In this document: one piece after another, positions 1 through 5,574 of the stretch | Numbering within the stretch: position 1 is the first letter of the stretch | Layout of the letters: each line of letters starts with the position of its first letter | From: an uncultured Porphyromonadaceae bacterium | GTDB lineage: Bacteria; Bacteroidota; Bacteroidia; Bacteroidales; Muribaculaceae | Length of the DNA stretch: 5,574 nucleotides | Assembly (NCBI GenBank): GCA_947166165.1 | Contig: CAMVDK010000204.1 | Coordinates: 1-5,574 of the forward strand | Direction of reading: 5' to 3' | Position numbers and translations under genes: made by a program | The notes under the pieces: model-generated | Database searches by the model: none | Told to the model about the DNA's origin: nothing | Seen by the model: the letters and a program-made list of their open reading frames with translations, nothing else

Positions 1-884
1 ATGAGCGTCTGCCGTCCCAGGGTGTGGTAGCCCTTGCGGTAGGCGTGGTAGACCAGCCACCACTGCCCCTGCGCGTCGTCGAAGAGGGTGCCGTGGCCGC
101 GCGACCACCAGCGGTCGGTGTCGCTGGCGGTGTGCACCACGGGGTTGTAGGGCGAGTTCTCCCACGGACCGTAGGGCTCGCGCGCGCGCGCCACCACGGC
201 CATGTGGCTCGTGGCCGGGCCTGCCGTTCCGCCTTGCGCCGAGGTGAGGTAATACCAGCCGTCGCGGTAGGTGAGCTTTGGCCCCTCGAGGCAGAAGCAC
301 TCGGTGGCCCAATCCTGCGGATAGGGCCAGCCGTCGTATGCCTTGCGTGAATCGCCCGCGGTGCTCAGGCCGTCGTCGGCCAGCGGGGTGATGTAGCCGT
401 CGTTGGTGTAGAGGTAGCGCCGGCCGTCGCGCCCCTGCACATGCCCTGGGTCGATGCCGCCCAAGTGCAGGTCGACCGGGCCGTGCCATGGGCCGCCGAT
501 GCTGTCGGCATAGAGCACATAGTTGGTGCCCTGAGCCGGGTAGTAGATGTAGAATCGGCCGTTGCATTTCACCAAGTCGGGAGCCCAGATGTCGCCGCAG
601 GTCTGCTGCAGTGCCCGGCCCACAGGACGCCAGTGCCGCAGGTCGGTGGAGTGCCAGATGAGCAGCCCCGGCGCGTAGCAGAAGGGCGAGTGGGTCATGT
701 AGTAGTCGCCGCCGTCGCGCACGATGGTCGGGTCGGGGTAGTCGCCCGGCAGCAGCAGCTGTTGGCCCGTTGCGGCGCCGCCGGCACCGAGCCAGAGGCA
801 GCTGAGCCATGCCCGCAGCGCGGCAACGCGCCAGTGTCGCGCCTTGCCTGAGGCTTCATTCCTGTTGAATTGCTCGTTGCTCAT
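1..884 (-). CDS. Glycoside hydrolase family 43 protein, N-terminal 294 residues (3' end outside window)
   Basis: An open frame runs from the ATG at 884-882 off the left edge without a stop. GH43 enzymes are inverting exo- or endo-hydrolases with a five-bladed beta-propeller, mostly beta-xylosidases, alpha-L-arabinofuranosidases or arabinanases. The three catalytic carboxylates are visible: general base D51 in DYPDPTIVRD, pKa-modulating D145 in GGIDPGHVQGRDG, and general acid E200 in CLEGPKLTYRDGWYYL. Other family landmarks are GDIWAPDLV (97-105), SHMAVVARA (226-234), SRGHGTLFDD (261-270, with the central-channel His264) and WWLVYHAY (275-282). Residues about 20-40 (VAALRAWLSCLWLGAGGAATG) look like the core of a signal peptide, but it follows an unusually long polar N-terminus of about 19 residues and contains Arg24. 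No other in-frame ATG, GTG or TTG precedes the catalytic core, and the ATGA overlap with the upstream gene supports this start. Substrate and subfamily are not determinable here; any C-terminal accessory or sorting domain lies outside. Confidence 0.95.
   Translation of the reverse strand, partial: MSNEQFNRNEASGKARHWRVAALRAWLSCLWLGAGGAATGQQLLLPGDYPDPTIVRDGGDYYMTHSPFCYAPGLLIWHSTDLRHWRPVGRALQQTCGDIWAPDLVKCNGRFYIYYPAQGTNYVLYADSIGGPWHGPVDLHLGGIDPGHVQGRDGRRYLYTNDGYITPLADDGLSTAGDSRKAYDGWPYPQDWATECFCLEGPKLTYRDGWYYLTSAQGGTAGPATSHMAVVARAREPYGPWENSPYNPVVHTASDTDRWWSRGHGTLFDDAQGQWWLVYHAYRKGYHTLGRQTL
881..884 (-). promoter_or_regulatory. ATGA stop-start overlap between the GH2 and GH43 genes
   Basis: The GH43 start ATG (884-882) overlaps the GH2 stop TGA (883-881). 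This four-base arrangement is a classic sign of co-transcription and translational coupling by termination-reinitiation. No Shine-Dalgarno-like sequence precedes the GH43 ATG, so its translation may depend on ribosomes finishing GH2. Confidence 0.9.
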
Positions 885-1096
885 TTCGCTATTCGGTAGG
901 TGCGGCTCACGTTGTGGCTGTCGGTGACCACGGCCAGGTAGATGCCGTGAGGCAGCTGCTCGCCGAGTGTGCCGCGGTGCGCTACGGTGGTGCGCAGCAG
1001 GCACACGGCCCGGGTGTCGTAGATGGTTACGAGCGAGGGGCTGTCGACGTCGTAGATGATGCACCCGTCGTCAACGGTGAGCTGTGCGCCGGCTTC
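881..1096 (-). other. Predicted T9SS type A-like C-terminal sorting domain of the GH2 protein
   Basis: Residues about 1357-1427 form a small beta-rich tail after the Fn3-like domain. It shows the usual layout of Bacteroidota sorting domains: a strand around VTIYDTRAVCLLRT, a Gly-rich turn, LPHGIYLAVVT, and a short basic last strand ending TYRIAK. The domain normally directs proteins carrying a Sec signal peptide through the type IX secretion translocon and is often removed while the protein is anchored to the surface. The similar tail of the adjacent GH3 protein strengthens the call. The match is by pattern only, and the first half (about 1357-1375) is weak. Confidence 0.75.
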
Positions 1097-4000
1097 TTTT
1101 TTTTTAACCGTGCCTAAGCCCGACCCGCCCGTGGTCACCCGCCCGGTGGTGAACTTGCTGGCCTGCTTGCCGCCGTCGATGGCCTGCACGCCCCACTGGT
1201 AGGCCAGTGCCGGCTGTCCGCCGAGGCGGAAGGTGGCCGAGCAGCCCGTCAGAGCGGCCGAGAGCTCATCGACGCGCAGCCGGCCTGTGTTCAGGTCGGC
1301 GGGAATGGTCATGAACGTGGTGTTTTGCCCCATGGGGCGCACCCAGACGTTGTAGCAAAGAGCGGCCGAGGGTGTAGCATCGTCGGTCGAGGGGTTCCAG
1401 CTGAAGGTGATGGTTCGCGCGTCGGCATCGTAGATAGCTTGCAATCCTTGGGGAGCCTCGGGGGCTTGGTTGGGCGCGATGCCCAGTGTAGCCGACTCGT
1501 TGTGGTAGAGCACGCTGGCGCAACCCTTGCTGCACACGCTGCTTTGGGCCCAGCCCATGCTCCAGGCATCGATGAATCCGTCGGTGTCGTAGTCAAGCAG
1601 ATGTGTGTTTCCATGGCTGATGCGGTCGAAGGCGAACTGCTTGCCGAAGGGGTCGTTGTAGTAGGCGCCAAATTGCTCAAAGGCCATGTCGCCCCGGTTC
1701 AGGTAGAGCCAGGTGGTGATTTCGTGCTCCTGTCCGTGGCCGCCGAGCAGGATGTCGGGCAGGCCGTCGTGGTTGACGTCGGCAACGGCTGGCGTGGCGC
1801 CGTCGACGCCCTCGAAGCCGCAATAGTCGCCGTCGAGCAGCGCGAAGGTGCGGTTGCCGCGGCCCTGGTAGATGTAGACGGCCTTGTCGCTGCCGCCCCT
1901 GTAGCTCGAGAACCCGGTCACCAGGATGTCCATCAGCCCGTCGCCGTCGAAGTCGGCGGGCACAGAGCATGAGTCGTAGGCTCCCTTGAGCGGCATCGAG
2001 GCGGCAAAGGTGCCGTCGCCCCGGTTCCAGTACACGTAGAGCGCGCCGCTGTTGGCCTCGTAGCCCGAGGCCACGATGTCGAGCAGCCCGTCGGAGTCGA
2101 TGTCGGCAAAGTGCACCGAGCCTCGTGCCAGCGCAGCGAAGGGCTGGCTGCCCTCCACCGGGGTGAGCTGTTCGACAAATCGCTTGCCGCCCTCGTTGCG
2201 GTAGAGCTTCACCACCCGCCGGTCGGTGGCCAGGAAGCCCTCGTCGTTGGTGTAGGGCTCGCGGCCTGTGACCACGATGTCGGTCCACCCGTCGCCGTCG
2301 TAGTCGCCCACGCTCACCCAGTGGCGGCCGCGGCCGCCGTCGGTGTCGTTGTACACTGGGGCAAGCCCCATGGCTCCGCCGGCGTTCACTTGCTCAAACT
2401 GCATGTTGCCCAGGTTGTGGTACAGCAGCGCAACTACGTCGTCGGGGCTGTCGAGCTTGGGGCGGCACAGACCGGGCACAAAGAGGTCGAGCAGCCCGTC
2501 GGCATCATAGTCCAGCCAGGTGGGACAGGCGTAGAAGGTTACTGCAAAAGGGCTTGTCTCGCGACGAAAGGTGTTGTCGTCGGCCAATCTATAGAGTAAC
2601 GAAGCGTGCTGCGCGGTTCCCGACAGGTGCTCGTCGAGCCCGCTGTAGACGAGTTCCCACTTGCCGTCGGCATCGGCATCGCCCCAGGCCACATTGCTGC
2701 GGTCGCTGGTGTGGAAGAATTGGCCGGGATTCACGCCATTTTGGCGTGCCTCGCCGGGCACGGGCTGCAGCACGCGGGTGAATTGCGGCCGCACGGCTGT
2801 GCCCGGCTGGCCGCTGGAGGCATGGGGCGCGTCGGTGCGCTCGCCGTAGTCCTCCACATAGTCGAAGTCGGCATCGGTAAAGGCCGTCAGACCCACGTCC
2901 ATCACCTGTCCGCCCGAGCCTTGCTTGCCCTTGAGGGCAATCAGGTTCCACTGGCCGGGCTTGAGGCTGGCCAGGGCCTCGGCGCTGATGTCTAGGGGCA
3001 CGTAGCTGTTGGTCCAGCCCGACTCGGTGGCTGCCCACACGCCGTTGATGTAGATTTCCACATCGTCGTCGTGGAATATCATGAAGCGCAGCTTGGCGAT
3101 GTTCTCGGGGGTGATGTCGCCCAGCTTGAACCAGCGGCGCATGCAGATTTGGTTGGTGTTCCACTCGGTGCCCACGATGGCGTTCCAATTGCTGCCCAGT
3201 CCGCGGGCAAAGGCTGCCTTGCCCTGCGGCCAGGCACTGTCGTCGAAGTCCACGTCGCTCCAGTGGCGCGGCACGTCGGCGCCGGTGATGTAGCGCCATG
3301 TGTAGTGGTGCGTGAGCGCGGTCGAGAGTATGGGCTTGAGCATGGTGGTGTGCTGCGGCAGGTCGAGGCACTCAAGAATCTTGTTGCGCACGAGCGTGTA
3401 GGGCTCGTGGGCCTTGAGCACTCGGCGGTCGTAGGTGTAGAAGCCGTTCTTCTCGATTTCCACGTCGCTGAGCTGCGTGTAGACGGCCGCATTCAGGCCC
3501 ACGAGATACAGGTCCTCGATTTTGTCGCACAGCCCGTTGAAGTAGGTGGTGAAATCTTGGCTCGACTCCACAACGGTGTACTGGAAGTCGCCACCGGGCC
3601 AGATGTGCCCGGGCACCTTGAGGGTGATGCCGCCGTACTCGCCGCAGACGGCGGCGCGGTTGGCATTCTGCGGGCAGCTGGGGCTGGGATAGCTGTGGGT
3701 GTCGATGATGTTGCCCACTTCGCTGTCGGTCCAGCCGCTGGCGCAGCAGATGAGCGAAGCCTTTCCGTAGCGCGACGGCGTGAGGGCGTTCACCTTGCTG
3801 TCGACGTGGCGCGTCATGCGGTCGGTGTCGAACTGGCCCCAGCCCTCGTTGAACACCACCCAGTGCACAATGCTGGGCGCGTTTTTGATGGCGGGGATGA
3901 TGTTGTCGACCTCTTGCTCGAAGTTGGCCTTGGCAAAGTCTTCGCTGCCCTGGGGCAGGTTGGGGCTGGGCAGGTCTTGCCACACGAGCATGCCCAGCTT

Positions 4001-5164
4001 GTCGCACCAGTAGTACCAGCGCGCCGGCTCAATCTTGATGTGCTTGCGTATCATGTTGAAGCCCAGGTCTTTCATTGCCTTCACGTCGAAGTAGAGCGCT
4101 TCGTCGCTGGGCGGGGTGTACAGGCCATCGGGCCACCAGCCCTGGTCGAGCGGGCCCATCTGGAAGATTTGCTTGTCGTTGAGGTAGATGCGCGGAATGT
4201 TCTGCGCGTCTTTCTTCACCTCGATTTTGCGCATGCCGCAGTAGCTCTTCACTCGGTCGGTGACGGCAGTGCCGCTTTTCACCGTCAGGCTGATGTCGTA
4301 GAGGTAGGGGGCGTCGGGGCTCCAAGTGTGCAGGTCGCCGTCGATGGTCAGCCGCATCACGGTGCCCGGCGTGCCGGTGCCGGTGGCCACAACGCGGCCG
4401 GCGGCATCGGTCACCTGCGCCTCGAGCGTCACGCCGTCGGTCACATTGGTGGTAGCCTTCAGGCTCACCCACTTGCGGTCGACACACGGCTCCAGCTCGA
4501 GCTGCTGCACGTAGGCCTTGTCCACCGGCTCGAGCCACACCGTCTGCCAGATACCGCTCACGGCGGTGTACCAGCAGATCGACGGATTCTTCGACTGCTT
4601 GCCCGTGGGCTGGCCTTGCACGCCGGTGTTGTCGTAGATGTAGACGGCCACTTCCTGCTCGCCGCTGCCCTTCAGGGCGCTGGTGATGTCGAACCAGAAG
4701 GGGTCGTAGCCGCCGGTGTGGCGGCCCACTTGCTGACCGTTGACGTAGACCACCGTCTCCCAGTCCACAGCGCCGAAGTGCAGCAGGATGTTCTTGCCGC
4801 GCATGCCAGCCGGCAGCGTGAAGGTGCGGCGGTACCAGTACACCTGCTCGTCGCTCTTCTCCATCACGCCCGACAGGGCCGACTCGATGGGGAACGGCAC
4901 CAGTATCTGCTTGTCGTAGGTCATTGTGGCCGAGTAGGCCTCGTCTTTGGTGCCCTTGCGCAGGTCCCACAGGCCGTTTAGGTTCATCCACGCGTCGCGC
5001 ACCAGTTGCGGGCGCGGGTAGTCTTGCAGCGCGTTGGCGGGCGTGAGCGTCTCGCTCCAGGGGGTCATCATGGGTCCCTGCTTGATTGCCCAGTCGGCGG
5101 CGCTTGCGCCGAAAGCCATCAGCGCCATTGCCACGCATGCCGTAATGATTGAGAATCTTTTCAT
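881..5164 (-). CDS. Secreted multidomain glycoside hydrolase family 2 enzyme with FG-GAP propeller, Fn3 and C-terminal sorting domain
   Basis: Complete 1427-residue protein, predicted to be a retaining exo-beta-glycosidase (galactosidase, glucuronidase or mannosidase-like; substrate unknown). Seen in order: signal peptide 1-22 with likely cleavage in ASA|AD; GH2 sugar-binding jelly roll about 44-214 (YPRPQLVRDAWMNLNGLWDL, VSGIWQTVWLEP); Ig-like domain about 215-315; TIM barrel about 323-600 with IRKHIKIEP, acid/base E440 in VVFNEGWGQ, DTHSYPSP, and nucleophile E509 in VCGEYGG; galactose-binding-like jelly roll about 605-765 (FHDDDVEIYINGVW); seven DxDxDG-type repeats about 818-1225; Fn3-like domain about 1233-1342; and a sorting domain about 1357-1427 containing GIYLAVV and ending TYRIAK. 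Both catalytic glutamates are present, so the enzyme is probably active. It is much longer than a simple GH2 enzyme because of the non-catalytic C-terminal half. The ATG is preferred because it starts directly at the signal peptide, 22 bases after the upstream stop. The domains suggest export across the outer membrane by T9SS. Confidence 0.96.
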   Translation of the reverse strand: MKRFSIITACVAMALMAFGASAADWAIKQGPMMTPWSETLTPANALQDYPRPQLVRDAWMNLNGLWDLRKGTKDEAYSATMTYDKQILVPFPIESALSGVMEKSDEQVYWYRRTFTLPAGMRGKNILLHFGAVDWETVVYVNGQQVGRHTGGYDPFWFDITSALKGSGEQEVAVYIYDNTGVQGQPTGKQSKNPSICWYTAVSGIWQTVWLEPVDKAYVQQLELEPCVDRKWVSLKATTNVTDGVTLEAQVTDAAGRVVATGTGTPGTVMRLTIDGDLHTWSPDAPYLYDISLTVKSGTAVTDRVKSYCGMRKIEVKKDAQNIPRIYLNDKQIFQMGPLDQGWWPDGLYTPPSDEALYFDVKAMKDLGFNMIRKHIKIEPARWYYWCDKLGMLVWQDLPSPNLPQGSEDFAKANFEQEVDNIIPAIKNAPSIVHWVVFNEGWGQFDTDRMTRHVDSKVNALTPSRYGKASLICCASGWTDSEVGNIIDTHSYPSPSCPQNANRAAVCGEYGGITLKVPGHIWPGGDFQYTVVESSQDFTTYFNGLCDKIEDLYLVGLNAAVYTQLSDVEIEKNGFYTYDRRVLKAHEPYTLVRNKILECLDLPQHTTMLKPILSTALTHHYTWRYITGADVPRHWSDVDFDDSAWPQGKAAFARGLGSNWNAIVGTEWNTNQICMRRWFKLGDITPENIAKLRFMIFHDDDVEIYINGVWAATESGWTNSYVPLDISAEALASLKPGQWNLIALKGKQGSGGQVMDVGLTAFTDADFDYVEDYGERTDAPHASSGQPGTAVRPQFTRVLQPVPGEARQNGVNPGQFFHTSDRSNVAWGDADADGKWELVYSGLDEHLSGTAQHASLLYRLADDNTFRRETSPFAVTFYACPTWLDYDADGLLDLFVPGLCRPKLDSPDDVVALLYHNLGNMQFEQVNAGGAMGLAPVYNDTDGGRGRHWVSVGDYDGDGWTDIVVTGREPYTNDEGFLATDRRVVKLYRNEGGKRFVEQLTPVEGSQPFAALARGSVHFADIDSDGLLDIVASGYEANSGALYVYWNRGDGTFAASMPLKGAYDSCSVPADFDGDGLMDILVTGFSSYRGGSDKAVYIYQGRGNRTFALLDGDYCGFEGVDGATPAVADVNHDGLPDILLGGHGQEHEITTWLYLNRGDMAFEQFGAYYNDPFGKQFAFDRISHGNTHLLDYDTDGFIDAWSMGWAQSSVCSKGCASVLYHNESATLGIAPNQAPEAPQGLQAIYDADARTITFSWNPSTDDATPSAALCYNVWVRPMGQNTTFMTIPADLNTGRLRVDELSAALTGCSATFRLGGQPALAYQWGVQAIDGGKQASKFTTGRVTTGGSGLGTVKKKEAGAQLTVDDGCIIYDVDSPSLVTIYDTRAVCLLRTTVAHRGTLGEQLPHGIYLAVVTDSHNVSRTYRIAK
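1097..1105 (-). repeat. A9 homopolymer in the coding strand of the GH2 gene
   Basis: Nine consecutive T on the plus strand read as three AAA lysine codons (K1354-K1356) in the GH2 coding strand. They lie in the linker between the Fn3-like domain and the sorting domain, in an otherwise GC-rich gene where most lysine codons that I checked are AAG. The frame as given is intact through the sorting domain. Runs of this length are known sites of polymerase slippage in bacteria; whether that happens here is inference. Confidence 0.9.
1490..2713 (-). repeat. Seven FG-GAP/VCBS-type repeats encoding a predicted seven-bladed beta-propeller within the GH2 protein
   Basis: Seven copies of an integrin-like calcium-binding loop followed by a short hydrophobic strand and usually a glycine are visible. 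In protein order the loops start at about D829 (DADADG), D885 (DYDADG), D954 (DYDGDG), D1021 (DIDSDG), D1071 (DFDGDG), D1129 (DVNHDG) and D1191 (DYDTDG). Spacing is 50 to 69 residues, normal for one blade each, and seven is the blade number of integrin-type propellers. Several blades have a matching strand such as LYRNEGG, YWNRGDGTF or YLNRGDMAF. The first is least regular after its loop (KWELVYSG), and the sixth has Asn in the second metal-ligand position. Such domains commonly bind glycans or proteins, or act as calcium-stabilized spacers; the role here is inferred. Confidence 0.88.
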
Positions 5165-5186
5165 ATAGATGCAATATGTTAAATGA
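5165..5186 (-). promoter_or_regulatory. A/T-rich leader between the GH3 and GH2 genes, lacking a Shine-Dalgarno sequence
   Basis: These 22 bases are the only non-coding stretch in the window. Only 5 of 22 bases are G or C, against strongly GC-rich flanks. There is no purine-rich Shine-Dalgarno motif before the GH2 ATG, as is usual in Bacteroidota, where A/T-rich leaders substitute. No Bacteroidota promoter pair or hairpin terminator is recognizable, so read-through from the GH3 gene is expected. Confidence 0.75.
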
Positions 5187-5574
5187 TTATTTTATCAGAA
5201 CCTTGAAGGCGCGCTTTGCCCCCGGCAGGACCACCTCGACGATGTAGAACCCCTGCGCCAGTTCGATGCGTTGCGTGCCCTGCACGGCATCGACCGTGGC
5301 TACGAGGCGGCCGTCGGTGGTGTAGACGCGCGCGTCGGCCGCCTGCAGGAGCGACGCCACTTCGACGGCACCGCCGAGCGGGCGTACGCTCACGCCGTCG
5401 AGCGGCACATCGCCCACGGCCGTCACCAGCCCCGTGCTGCCCAGTTGCACCATCTGCTGCAGGCGTATGTCGGCCGACGACGCTCCCACCATCACCGTGT
5501 AGGTGCCTTGGGGGGTGTAGAATGCTTTGGCCTCGTCGTCCCACAGGCGCAGCTGCTCGAGCGGGATGCGCATC
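5187..5574 (-). CDS. C-terminal end of a glycoside hydrolase family 3 protein with sorting domain (5' end outside window)
   Basis: The frame enters from the right edge and ends at TAA (5189-5187); the first methionine codon in the window is probably internal. The first 44 visible residues match the fibronectin III-like domain that closes many GH3 enzymes: LEQLRLWDDEAKAF, then PQGTYTVMVGASSADIRL, corresponding to the family pattern of a Pro-Gly turn, a Tyr-x-Val strand, and V-G-x-S-S-x-D-I-R-L. The remaining residues, about 45-128, resemble a T9SS type A C-terminal sorting domain: ARVYTTDGRLVATV, then LAQGFYIVEVV and the ending AFKVLIK. GH3 enzymes are usually retaining exo-acting beta-glucosidases, beta-xylosidases or N-acetylglucosaminidases; the catalytic domain is out of view, so activity cannot be assigned. 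The GH3 call rests on one domain and is supported by the glycosidase neighbours. Confidence 0.85.
   Translation of the reverse strand, partial: MRIPLEQLRLWDDEAKAFYTPQGTYTVMVGASSADIRLQQMVQLGSTGLVTAVGDVPLDGVSVRPLGGAVEVASLLQAADARVYTTDGRLVATVDAVQGTQRIELAQGFYIVEVVLPGAKRAFKVLIK

Noticed and set aside
179..191. Alternating CG tract with six CG units that could favour Z-DNA.
   Set aside because: It encodes conserved-looking GH43 sequence (VVARAREPYG) and is explained by GC-rich Ala and Arg codons.
24..851. Plus-strand open frames at 24-350 and 441-851.
   Set aside because: They lie antisense to the GH43 gene, whose catalytic motifs are intact on the minus strand, and their translations resemble no known family.
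1091..1105. T9 run on the plus strand as a possible intrinsic terminator.
   Set aside because: It is inside the GH2 coding region, no stable GC hairpin directly precedes it on the plus strand, and no gene there is transcribed in that direction.
1490..2713. Recurring nucleotide words such as gccgtcg and gtcgtag suggesting a DNA repeat array.
   Set aside because: They reflect repeated Asp-Gly-rich calcium loops in the propeller; spacing is irregular and the rest of each unit is diverged, so this is a protein repeat and not CRISPR or a satellite.
3071..4981. A 636-codon open frame on the plus strand, antisense to the GH2 catalytic region.
   Set aside because: Its translation is low-complexity, rich in Val, Ala, His and Gly, with no recognizable domain. 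It lies fully opposite a gene with clear catalytic motifs, so it is a by-product of GC-biased codons.
5135..5164. Possible lipoprotein signal in the GH2 protein (ITAC ending at Cys10).
   Set aside because: The hydrophobic stretch before Cys10 is too short and continues well past it to a good ASA|AD cleavage site, fitting an ordinary signal peptide.

Overview
The window is wholly coding apart from one 22-base gap. It carries three consecutive genes on the minus strand, in transcription order: the C-terminal end of a family 3 glycoside hydrolase (5574-5187), a complete 1427-residue multidomain family 2 glycoside hydrolase (5164-881), and the N-terminal 294 residues of a family 43 glycoside hydrolase (884-1, running off the left edge). 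The GH3-GH2 gap is 22 bases and the GH2 stop overlaps the GH43 start in ATGA, so all three are almost certainly one transcription unit.

The organism is most likely a GC-rich member of the Bacteroidota, probably a Bacteroidales gut or environmental glycan degrader. The evidence is two C-terminal domains resembling the type IX secretion system (T9SS) type A sorting signal, the GH3/GH2/GH43 combination typical of Bacteroidota polysaccharide-utilization loci, and an A/T-rich gene leader with no Shine-Dalgarno sequence. No SusC/SusD pair, regulator or transporter lies in the window, so membership of a classical utilization locus is inferred. Genus cannot be assigned from this sequence.

Together the genes look like a secreted exo-acting set for trimming a plant-type or other complex glycan. 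A GH3 (commonly beta-glucosidase or beta-xylosidase) and a GH43 (commonly beta-xylosidase or alpha-L-arabinofuranosidase) flank a GH2 retaining exo-beta-glycosidase. The mix is compatible with arabinoxylan, arabinan or pectin side chains, but substrate cannot be read from sequence alone.

The most unusual features are in the GH2 gene. Its catalytic part is followed by a galactose-binding-like domain, seven FG-GAP/VCBS-type calcium-motif repeats (enough for one seven-bladed beta-propeller), a fibronectin type III-like domain and a sorting domain. A run of nine A residues in the coding strand lies exactly at the junction with the sorting domain, where slippage in either direction would remove it. 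I saw no RNA genes, mobile elements, CRISPR arrays, terminators or recognizable promoters.
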